Below, one piece after another: positions 54,704 to 64,000 of a stretch of 64,000 nucleotides of DNA. The translations under genes and the position numbers were made by a program. Source of the stretch: Dicyema japonicum (taxonomy: Eukaryota; Dicyemida; Rhombozoa; Dicyemidae); NCBI GenBank assembly GCA_011109175.1, contig RDEW01000035.1, positions 288,069-352,068 of the forward strand. Direction: 5' to 3'. Positions within the stretch are counted from its first letter, which is position 1. The number at the start of each line of letters is the position of its first letter. The notes below the pieces were generated by a model that was not told the origin of the DNA, made no database searches, and was given only the letters and a program-made list of their open reading frames with translations.

Positions 54704-55600
54704 CGAAAGTTGTTAAATATAGTGGGTTACAATAATTAAGAGGTACACACTCTAAACTCTCTTGTGTTGCTGAGAAGACTTACTTTGACTATGAAGAACC
54801 ATGTAGATCCGAACAAGATCTAGCAGTTACCACATCCTGACCCAATGCTCTTCAGCCCACACAAGCACGTATTACCTCGGTTCTTACTGATTAAAAACTC
54901 ATAAAAATTGAAGGGAGACTTTTTTCAAAATACATCGCTCCGTGATTTTGAATTCCTTTTTCTAGCATTGATCTTCGTGGAATTCGTCAGGAAATAAATG
55001 GACTCCACGAGGCCCATGTGTATAAAATGGATGCCTCAATGTACAAGATAAGTCGAGATAGTTTCCAGGATAAGTCGATTCGAAAAGAGGCTGATTGGCC
55101 GCAATCTTCCAAGGGAATGTGCTCAATCACGAGAGCTTGTTCTCCAAGAGACTCCATTTCCCACTAACTAGAAACTCTAAGATCATGGTATTACCGTTGA
55201 GCATGGCCAACTTGAGCTTCCTTCAGTGATCATGCACAGTTTAGGCTGAACGGGCAACAATTTCCCAAATCAACTCGAATTTGTTTCCATAGTCCTTCCG
55301 AAAGCCCAAATGAGCCAGTCGCCATCTTCCGTAAATATTTGTCCATCGCCTCATTGGACACGGTTTCCGGTCGTAATGCTTTGCCCAATGCTGGACTGTG
55401 TAATTGACCCAAGCAATCTTAGAAAAGAGATCGACTTGGGCCCAAAGACTCCACTCGTCTCGGCGATAACGGACTGACCGAAGAACCACAAATTAACTAT
55501 TAAAAATGCTGACAACTTTCACCCTATTGGATAAGTTTATCCCATCTCTCCACAATTAATCATTTTACCATCATCCAGTGGGATATCCTTACAATTAACG
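54704..55600. other. Unassigned; open frames on both strands
   Basis: Between 54750 and 55160 a plus frame with several stops reads DLRGIRQEINGLHEAHVYKM. On the minus strand 55489-55241 is open for 82 codons. I cannot choose between them. Confidence 0.3.
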
Positions 55601-55806
55601 CGATTTTTTCTTTTGATGCAGAAATAGAATCTTTATTAACGCTCTTGCTTCTGCGCAACTACCATGCTTTAAGGAGTATTCTTCAATCCGACTGATTGAA
55701 TGTTTTTCGATGGATAAACTGTCCATATAATTTTTGAAGCATTTTGAGACTGCATCCCAATCATCAAAATATTCTTTAGTTGAAAGTCGTAGAGCAACGA
55801 GAGCTC
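55601..55806 (-). CDS. Candidate terminal exon, function unknown
   Basis: A minus-strand frame of about 68 codons without a start codon reads LVALRLSTKEYFDDWDAV, KNYMDSLSIEKHSISRIEE and YSLKHGSCAEARALIKILF. It ends in a lysine-rich tail and a stop near 55601. It is helical and charged, and could be the last exon of a gene whose earlier exons lie above 55806. A 27-nt GT-AG gap just upstream would instead lead into another frame, so the model is unsettled. Confidence 0.35.
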
Positions 55807-56550
55807 ACTGCAAGGTCATACTTGTGACACTTTCAACCTCAACTTATCGGTAACAGGTTTACCCCCTGTATAAGAAATGGAGATGAGGTTCCATCTCATA
55901 TTATAAATGAAAACATTTAGCACAATAGTTTTTTTCACTCGTTACCTTAAAATCGTTTAACGACTACAATATTTGGTTTATTATCTACAAAATACTTTTA
56001 CTACTTTTTTATCTACAAAATGGAAAACGGATAAAATTGTTTGATTCTCGAACTGTAACTTGTACAATTTAACAATGTTACAAAATTAGTTGGAATATTG
56101 GGAGATATCTGGGAACTCTCTTTTTGTTAATAATTCCGGATATACCCATAATAAATTTTATCTAATTCCCTCAGTCGGAATGGGACGTATCCTTTCCTAA
56201 CATCATATCCCTTCCAAATATCCACCATTAAGGAACCCCTCCACTGGATTAAAGAAAATCATTTTCGAATGGATGCCAGACCTTAGACATTTCCGTACAT
56301 AGGTGTATCCAATCACACGTCTAGGAATTGAAGGCAAGAGCGGAAAGGAAATTCTTCGACCAAGTAGCTAGCAGAGTGCTACCATCTGGTCAATATCTTC
56401 ATTTAACAATCATAAAAATATACTTTCAAAAATATGGTTTTTAAAAATCCTAAATTAATTATTGAAACATATTGAAGCATGGGAATACCACGCAGTCAGA
56501 GCAGCCACTATATGACCATTTACTCTCTTTTCTTTACTAAATAAAATGGT
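55807..56550. other. Spacer; short SINE-like piece at 56480-56512
   Basis: GAATACCACGCAGTCAGAGC then AGCCACTATATGACC is the inverted start of the CTGACTGCGTGG repeat. Otherwise no feature. Confidence 0.4.
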
Positions 56551-58019
56551 TCACAGCTTGAATCATGGAGCCGATCTTACGAACCAACTCATCTGCTTGA
56601 GGGCCAAGGATTCCTGACGTTTTTACCGCGAATGGAACAAAAAGATACTCCTCCGAAATTCTCTGGTACTTCCTCCTCTTTCGTTCCTCGGCCTGCTTTG
56701 AAGCATGTCCTGGGTCTGAAGCAGAAGCAACCAAATTAGACGGGGAATAAGTATCAAAACACGTCGCGTCCCAGATCAGGTTTCGTCCGTTGGCGAATGG
56801 AAAAGTCGTCATCCCATCAGGGCGTTTTCCATCGTTTCGGGAAAGACCAGCAGGTTCTAACAGGCAATGGTGTCCAGCAGAGGCAAGGGAATTCTTTAAT
56901 GTCATGTTAAGACAGGAGTGCCTGGGGAAACGACCCGCACTCATCTTGCATGACAAGGGATGATAACCAAAAGGATCGATCCAACGTCCACAGCAGCATT
57001 TTCTTTCGGCACACAATTTAAGACCAAGACGAAGCGAGGTAGCTATTCTCACAGCCTCATCATCCAACAGGTTTCCAATTTCAGCAGATGGATAAGCGTT
57101 CATCCAGGCCCCCGTCGAGTGACAACTGGCTGTTTTGAGGCAAGCAAGCCTTCTTACATCTTTCCTTTTTTCCAAGACACAAAACAAATAGGACTTTTGC
57201 TTATCACAATTGGCCGGAGCATTCAGGTACAAATTCATCCATTCATCCCAAGCTCCCGACGGCGTCAGCGGTACGTTTAGTCCGGAAGTAGAGTGAAGGA
57301 CCGTATCCACTAAACGCCTTGACAAGCCGAACGAAGATAAATAGGCGCCCAAAGCAACCACCGTAGGCTACAGGGAGTGAGACCTGTAACCATCCGAAAT
57401 CATCAAAACAAACATTAAGAATGGACCCCATCGTTGACCGGATATCCATGTCAATTAACGATAGAAGGTCTTTTTCGGCGTAGCATGGGGATCCCCGTAG
57501 AATAAAAAGGAGTTTTGGGAGAAGGAGACAATTCTTCAGCATAAAAAAGGCGACATGACGGTCCAAAAAACTCATCCTGTCGGCATACTGGCGTAAATTA
57601 GTCCTCTTGCCTTCCAATAACTCCCTCACCTGGTATACCAAAATCCCACACCCAAGGAAGTCGAGAGAATCAATATGAGTCTCCCTAACCCCTGGGATGA
57701 TATCGCAGAGTTTTCTATGAAAAAGGTAGAATGAATCGGAACTCAAATTCAGATTAATTGCTTCGCACTTATCATTGTTAAATTCCAGACCAATTTTTCC
57801 ACACAAACGTCTGATCGATGCAACTTTGGAGAGAATATCATCGGGACCTCCACCGAGAATACAATCGTCCAAATACCAGACGTTTAGTGGAGTGCAACGG
57901 TCCTGGGCAATATGGTCGATAGACAAGGAAAATAGAAGAGGACGAGTGGGTCCCCCTGTTGAACTCCGGATCCGGATGAAATAATTCCACTGCGAAAAAC
58001 AAGAGGGGATGGATCCGAA
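56551..58019 (-). pseudogene. RLE-type LINE: reverse transcriptase, zinc knuckle and endonuclease, nearly intact
   Basis: The best copy of its family. From 57990 on the minus strand a frame break is followed by PLLFSLSIDHIAQ and VWYLDDCILGGGPDD (catalytic YLDD intact). The thumb region continues to SLPVAYGG near 57365. One frameshift leads to the frame 57361-56537: RLACLKTASCHSTGAW, RLGLKLCAERKCCCGRW, the C..C...H...C knuckle ending YHPLSCKMSAGR, and KRPDGMTTFPFANGRNLIW with the RPD...D nuclease motif. The piece ends abruptly at SMIQAV (56551). It is inverted relative to its own 3' end at 58020. Confidence 0.9.
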
Positions 58020-58137
58020 TTAAGATCGGCTCCATGATTCAAGCTGTGACCAAGGATCCGCGAGAGACTGGTTGGTTCCGAGAACGTATCTCGTTGGCTA
58101 TTGTTAGGGGAAATAGCATGGCTATTCAGATGCCTTA
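58020..58137 (+). pseudogene. 3' end of the same RLE-type LINE, opposite orientation
   Basis: On the plus strand KIGSMIQAVTKDPRETGWF, then RERISLAIVRGNSMAIQMP and a stop at 58137, then TTAATTAATTAACTAAAA as the tail. It repeats the last 29 bases of the inverted segment (56551-56579 reversed) and supplies the C-terminus that segment lacks. The arrangement matches twin priming. Confidence 0.9.
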
Positions 58138-60347
58138 ATTAATTAACTAAAATTTTTTTTAAATAATATAGGTTTTTATACATTAAAAATTAAATATCAA
58201 AAATCGTCACTTTAAAAAAAATCCAGTAACTGATCGTCTAACATTCTTACTTTCTTGTCTGTGACACTAAGAAGCTTGAAAGTATTCGTCAATCCTCATT
58301 CAACATTTGTACAAATAACCTCACGAGCATTCTCAAACCGTTTCTCCATAATTTCGCGCTTAGACTCAATCGACTTTGCACCAGTCACATCATCAAGATG
58401 AACTGAAGAACTGTTTTCGACTCAGAATCTGTTTCAGGCTCTTCATCCACGTGATTAAGTTTATTTACGTACTCTTCGTACCTATTCCTCTCCTCTTCAA
58501 CCTTCAATTAGTACATCCCGTCATTAGCCTAAGAATAAGAGAATAATTGACCTCAGGAAAAATGGAAATTTTAGAATATAGTTTTCCGTGGATGAGATAC
58601 TCTGGATTACTTCGTTCAATCTTCATGTCAAGGTTAATCGTCAGCTAAACCTCACAACCAAAATGTACAGAGGACTCGTTCTCCCGATCTTCTATTCGGT
58701 CAACAACGTCACTGTTGACAATCACAAGCGGCTCTTTAGGATTCCCATTCGTTACTTTCATCAACAATCTCCTCTACATTATCAACTTGAGGGACAGAAC
58801 ACAGCTAAAAATTATGTCATTTACAACCTTAGAGAACAACTGAGTGGTTATTAAGAATCCGTGATATACACCTTGAAATATTTCGTCCCAATGAGGTTAC
58901 TCAAGCGTCTAAATCGATGCGAGTCATAAACGTATAATCGTCGTATACTGGAAATAAGACAAGGATTACTTTAATTATCTTGACAGAAGACTCTGACCAT
59001 AATCTGATCAAAATAGGACCACCACTTGGGGTTGGTACAAAAGTCTAGTAAATTTCAAAATATATTGCTGAACAAAGTCTGATATCCAGCTGATATTAAC
59101 TCAACAGAAGGATTCTAGAGTTGAGGTACCGAATGAAGCAGCTATATGGGGCATCCCCTGTATATTACACACAGTCTCTCCCTTACAATAAAATAATCAA
59201 AAACCTTCAAAAAATTCCAAGGGATTTGAAGTCCATCGATAGAATCAATCGCTGTGAGTTGTGGTACCCAATACATTTTATCGGTTTCACGTAATGATGA
59301 TACATCACAGGCGGAAGAAAGCTCGTCCTCAAGTTTTAGAGGCATGGAATAACTAGTCGACAAACGTGTCCAGGTAAATTTAGGCGGTAAATATCAAAAG
59401 AACAGGAATGATCAACAATTCCGATCCGCGTAGATAAAATAAAAGTCACATCCTGATGTGGAGTTTCGCATTCTGTGAAACAGTCCATTCCCTCTGGAAT
59501 TCAACAAATAGGTCAGCCATTAGGAAAAAGACTTGAATATAATTATAGTTAAACCTTTATCTACACCTCGTTCAAATTTAAAGACCATTCCATGAGGTCG
59601 TAGATTTCACAACTGGTTGTAAAGATCTGAGATGAGAAAGAGTACAACCAATGGCCCGAACATAAACTTTCGGAAATAATGTAAAGGCTATGACAACTAG
59701 AAAATGTTATGTCCTGAACCAGTTGTACTCTTTCACACAAGCACCGTTATCTCAGTCAAGGTGTCTACGTTCACGATCTGACATCCACTAGGAGATTAGA
59801 CTATGCAATCATACATCAAAGAGAGCTTTTACTGTAGAAAGAGTGTAATACGTTGTTTTTTTTAATATTGTTTCTTGCATTAGATTTATTCAAAATGTCA
59901 CCAATGCAACAGAAGAATAAAAACGCGTATAATTCAAACTGCTATTATCTATTTATTTTTTAGATAATTAAAAATTTTATTAATTTTTGAAAAATCAAAT
60001 TACCGACTATATAGTGGACTTCATATCGGAAAACTTGGAAAGCCTTGTAATCCTCAACATCCCCTGACAAATTGATGCTGATGTAAATTGGCCTGTTTCC
60101 GAAGTGACCACAACTCAATTCTCATCCAATTTAATAGTTCACCCATAACTGAAAAATATAAGTTGGAACATACTTTGACAAATCTTTAATGGATATCAAC
60201 AATATTTTGACAAGGTAGGATCTACCTTCAACGAAACAATCCGTTTGGGTACTAAATAAACGAGGACATCAAGTACGAACAAGACAATATTAGAAATGAA
60301 CTCAAAAAATAATAAAATAGTTAAATTCCTCTGAAGAAATTAAGACT
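58138..60347. other. Unassigned stretch
   Basis: An 88-codon plus frame (58588-58854) contains KVNRQLNLTTKMYRGLVLPI, faintly like a LINE connection domain. A 73-codon minus frame (59363-59142) is not recognised. Nothing else is supported. Confidence 0.3.
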
Positions 60348-60650
60348 TTACAAAACAGACATTTTCTCTACCAATATAATTGAAATTTCCTTCTCAACGG
60401 AAAACAAATCCACACAAAAAACTCGATCAAAACTTTTGGTTTTACATAAGACCAACTTGTTACCTTTTGATGAAACTCGAGAAACGTGTTGACCAGAAAA
60501 AAACAGAATTTCATAAAAGGCGCTCCATGGCATTAGATTTGAACCAATCGTCAGCTTCGGTTGTACCGTTTTGGACATTATTCTAAGCAAAACGCTCTTG
60601 GAGATCAAGGAGCTACAGTCTCTGTAACTGGAACTCTATCGTCTTCCATG
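60348..60650 (-). CDS. Candidate exon(s), function unknown
   Basis: Two readings compete. An uninterrupted minus frame (60608-60348, 86 codons) ends EKEISIILVEKMSVL and a stop. Alternatively MEDDRVPVTET (from about 60646) joins across a 34-nt GT-AG gap to a frame reading NVQNGTTEADDWFKSNAMER. I favour neither strongly. The plus strand is open too. No domain is recognised. Confidence 0.25.
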
Positions 60651-61541
60651 GTAGCTACGATTCCTTGAGAGACCCTAGTAAAAATAACGGATGTGTGAGA
60701 TCTCATGATTAATATAGAGCGAAAATGATATGATTGCTGAGAGATGACAGGATGCCAAATGGCCACATTTCTCTCCTTAATTAAATGGGGATTCTTGGTT
60801 TAAATAAGAATTAAAACATGTAGTTTCTTATTTCAGCATTTGCTCATACAATCGAGAAAACTATATCATCAACTGATAGTGTAAATGGATCAAATCAAAA
60901 ACACGATCAAGTGAATATGATGAACTAAAGACATCAAACAGAACCCCAGGCCACACCAAAACAGTAAATTTCTGGCATCATTCTACAAAGCATAAATTGA
61001 CTTACGCACAAATTAACCTGAACTTGTTACATTCTTGCCATCTACAAAATTGTTGTGCTTTTTCAAACATTCTTTCCAAGTTCAAAGACTGTCCACTCTA
61101 ACTGACCAGCGGCGTCTCACTTTTATCCACAAATGATTCCTCCCCTCCAATCAAAATCTTCTCTTTCGGTAGGGATCCAGGTAAGCCTGGCACGTCTACA
61201 CCATGAACATTACTCTTTTCCATCAAATATAGATCTAAATCAGGTGATGTGAAAGATGTCCTCCGTTCTTTTTGCAACCTCTTCGGATTGACAGCAAATT
61301 CATCTTTTTGAATTTCCAGAACTTATAGAATGTCTATCTTCCTCGCCTAATGTGACCTGCGTTTGACGGATCCTCCGTAGTATCCGCTGTTTCCTAGAAA
61401 TTGGTGAGGCCGGGGTTCATTAAGTTTATAATTACTCCAATCATCTGTAACAAGAGTTTATTCTCTTTAAAAATAAAGTTTTGGTCTATTACTGCCATTT
61501 AGACAAATTATGATTTTCTAGATTGTTTGGTAACAATCGTT
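60651..61541. other. No feature seen
   Basis: Short frames only. Confidence 0.4.
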
Positions 61542-61820
61542 TCATCTATTGATCCAACCAACGTTCAACCATTCTCCACGCCCTTTTCTTGATCCGTATT
61601 TCCCTCTTCCGTACTTTACTGAAGGGTTCCCACAGATATAGGGGCATGATGCTTGGAAAGAATTGATCTCACTTTGACCGTTGAGACTAGGATCACGTAG
61701 ATAGCTGAAGACTCTTTCTAATTCTGAGTTCCCGGGACAATGAATAATGCCATGACTTCCACTCTTCTCTATAAATAGACATACAGTTTTTACCGTGTCT
61801 TTCACGTTGAATCTAAAAAG
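61542..61820 (-). CDS. Candidate exon, function unknown
   Basis: A minus frame of about 93 codons follows an acceptor-like CAGACTTTTTAG. It reads FNVKDTVKTVCLFIEKSGS, HCPGNSELERVFSYLRDP and SCPYICGNPSVKYGRGKYG, then a basic glycine-rich tail and a stop at 61542. The cysteines and the RGKYGSRKGRG tail hint at nucleic-acid binding, but no family is recognised. It may be a terminal exon. Confidence 0.35.
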   Translation of the reverse strand, partial: LFRFNVKDTVKTVCLFIEKSGSHGIIHCPGNSELERVFSYLRDPSLNGQSEINSFQASCPYICGNPSVKYGRGKYGSRKGRGEWLNVGWINR

Positions 61821-63548
61821 TCTGGATTTGTGTCTTCACGCTATCATGAAATAACCAAACTTATAAATCATCAAGCTGAAAAATTTGTCATCCTTAAAAC
61901 ATCCTTTTCTAGTCAAAAGAATTAAAATCGATAATTAACAATTATAAGTGCAAAATCGACGTATTCTCGTTTTTTATCTTAGAAGAGCAACTGACTTGAT
62001 ATCACCTCCAACAATCTGTTCAGATAATCGTGACGTGCTCACTATTCATCAATCGTCGGCTACAACAACAAAGATGCAGAAGCGAAATCTTCTTCGAGAG
62101 TTTTGACTTTATGACTAAGGTCAACACTAAAATTTAGAATCAACGAATTTATCTTTTCATTTTTAAAAAAAAAATAATTCTCAATTTATAACTATATTAT
62201 TATAAAATCCTGAAGAACTCTAATAAACTCATTTGTTACACGTCAAAAGTATTAGATCGAAGTCTTATTTCCTCATGATCGTCGGGTTAGAAAAAAAAAT
62301 ATTAGAAGCTAACTAGGCGATCTTAAACTGACAAGTAGGGGGCCGAATTCAACGGGGCATGCATTTTGTTCTACTCTTTATTTGGCATGGTTTAAACTCA
62401 TATTTTGGGAAGTTTAAATGGTACCTGAGAAGGAGTTATTAAGAAATATGCTTGGTAGGCTGTCTGCCCTGAGGAATTACGTAGTCTTTCAATTGATGCA
62501 AAAGGCATGGATTCGAAATTAGATCAAATACTGTTATCTTTTCTTTGATAGTGGACATATTTGTAAGGAAGAGCGGGAGATGTAAATTGACCCTAATGCA
62601 GTAGCGTAGCTTCGATTAATTGAAGTTTTAAAGACTATTTTTTCCAAAAAACATGAATCATTGATGAATTTTACTTCAGACTTTTTTTACCAAAAAACCT
62701 GCTCAGTTGGTTATAGTCTCAAAAAACGAATAATTCAATTGCCTGGTAGCTCAGTTGATTAGACGTCCTCCTTTTCAAGGATAAAGTAAAATAAATCACA
62801 AAATTTCGCTAAAATTTCAGTCAAAATCCGATTCCCTTAGTCGACTCGGGAATTCGAGCATCGAGGGCGCAATAGTGGTTGTTACGACGACTGGAACGAA
62901 AATAACATTTTCGAAAAATGTCACAAACAACGAACGGTGGTTCTGATTAGATGTGACCAGCAGATCAAACCTGGTGTTTTCTACTTGCAAGAACAATTAT
63001 TTTTCAGTCATGAAGCATCTCCACTTATTCATTTAAGGTTAGATTGTCTTTCATGTAATCAAGTCAAATTGTTGACGTAAAATAAAAAAAATATAATGAG
63101 AAAATAATAAGAGATACCAATATTTTTTTAGTTTTTATTAAAGTAAAATAAAGTCAGGCAATGGTCATACAGGGGACGTATTGACTGCTTGGATACCAAT
63201 ATTGGCCTGGTTAACAGACAATTCGGGAAGAGATTGTAGAATCCTACAATCCTCCTGACAAGAATATCACAGACAATAAATGACGATAGGGTGCAGGGAG
63301 ATAAATATTTTTAGAGTTCCGAATTCTCAAACTAGTAAAAGACATGGTTTTTCCGCCCTATACAGTCCAATCCCAGTGTTCATACACTCCAGGCGAGTCT
63401 TCAACTCATACGTTGGGCACCAAAGAACTCCATCATTGCCTGAATCAGATTAGCAGGCAGAGATGCACTTAGATAAAAGTCATAGAAAGCCTGAGAAGCT
63501 AAAAAACAGGGGACAAAGATTCCTCGTTGTATAACCAAGCTAACGACG
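61821..63548. other. Spacer with small LINE-like traces
   Basis: 62295-62325 has AGAAGCTAACTAGGCGATCT, close to the minus-strand LINE 3' end at 34.5 kb. 62840-62935 resembles the RLE C-terminal segment at 42.4 kb (GACTCGGGAATTCGAGCATC). No other feature. Confidence 0.35.
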
Positions 63549-63894
63549 TTCATCCTTCCCTTTTGGAAGACATCGCTTGTAAATTATCTTCTTTAACGAG
63601 TGAGGACAAAAATCGTTAACATTCCTCCTCGGCTAAATTGTTCTGGAATTTTCTACCAATAATTGTAGATGGCTGTCCATATTCCAGAATGTGGTGAACC
63701 GTCCACTTTCCGGTCTCCTTCAAACGGATAATGATCACGGAATACCTGGTAATCTCTGTCAAGAATCTTCAGAAGCTGTGGAATCGCGTAAGCAGAGTTG
63801 TAGGCAAATATTTTAGCCGTAGTGTACATCAAATACGACGACAATTCTCCATGATACCACAGGGAAAAATCTAAGAATTACGGAAAACGGAAAC
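63549..63894 (-). CDS. Candidate multi-exon gene with 22-24-nt introns, function unknown
   Basis: The exon 63870-63657 reads FSLWYHGELSSYLMYTTAK, AYAIPQLLKILDRDYQVFR and GDRKVDGSPHSGIWTAIYN. It is bounded upstream by 63894-63871 (24 nt, GTTTCC...TTCTTAG) and downstream by 63656-63633 (24 nt, GTAGAA...AATTTAG). The next exon (63632-63598, RGGMLTIFVLT) is followed by a 22-nt gap (63597-63576) and a short 3' exon to a stop near 63549. Phases agree at the two downstream joins. The upstream exon is not resolved and the window ends at 64000. No domain is recognised. Confidence 0.4.
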
Positions 63895-64000
63895 CTGGCT
63901 CATTTCAGAGTGGACTCTCAACATAATTTCAAATGCTTAAATTGTAGTTTTACTGGTACACCTGAATATCAGCGTACTCAATTCAGTTATGAACCATTTT

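Noticed and set aside
56960-57280. 106-codon plus-strand frame
   Set aside because: Shadow of the RLE-LINE reverse transcriptase and zinc-knuckle region on the minus strand.

Overview
The window is eukaryotic, AT-rich DNA (roughly two thirds A+T by eye) made mostly of decayed transposable elements, with a few host genes between them. There is no operon, CRISPR array, rRNA or intact canonical tRNA. Most coding traces belong to non-LTR retrotransposons (LINEs): a Jockey/CR1/I-like group with an APE-type endonuclease, an RTE-like group ending in (TAA)n, and a group with a restriction-like endonuclease (RLE, zinc knuckle plus KRPDG...D). DNA transposons include a complete hAT insertion with 8-bp target duplications (14176-16199), other hAT remnants, a Merlin/IS1595-like remnant, a pogo/Tigger-like element with TA duplications (25447-26380) and a Tc1-like relic. 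tRNA-headed and LINE-tailed SINEs are scattered through it, several nested in other elements.

The most informative host locus is a Cdc37-like (Hsp90 co-chaperone) gene at 20639-21440. Its reading frame is restored only by removing GT-AG introns of 22, 22 and 35 nt. A second gene (18251-19358, minus, 316 aa, function not recognised) becomes one continuous frame after removing five introns of 29, 54, 22, 29 and 23 nt, the last with a GC donor in the canonical GCAAGT context. A truncated integrase-type HHCC zinc-finger gene (11113-11510, minus) needs one 26-nt intron. Several weaker loci (16.3, 24.9, 45.9, 54.4 and 63.7 kb) show the same pattern. Introns this short with a standard stop-codon set and animal-type transposons fit a dicyemid mesozoan, whose introns are known to average about 26 nt. 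That identification is inference.

Layout: 0-6 kb LINE, hAT and Merlin fragments; 6.3-12.5 kb two copies of a 0.78-kb repeat around an RLE-LINE tail, an internally deleted LINE, a long ORF1+ORF2 LINE and the integrase-like gene; 12.5-16.2 kb LINE and the complete hAT; 16.2-21.5 kb the most gene-like region; 21.5-37.5 kb LINEs, the Tigger-like element and RLE fragments; 37.5-42 kb hAT termini and RLE fragments; 42-50 kb sparse, with a cysteine-rich gene candidate; 50-58 kb Tc1, SINE, LINE and a twin-primed RLE-LINE; 58-64 kb mostly unassigned with small exon candidates.

All five N characters (34698, 35280, 36892, 38682, 39190) lie at or within junctions of near-identical direct duplications, so the 34-40 kb part probably contains unmerged contig overlaps or haplotypes and its local copy numbers should not be trusted.
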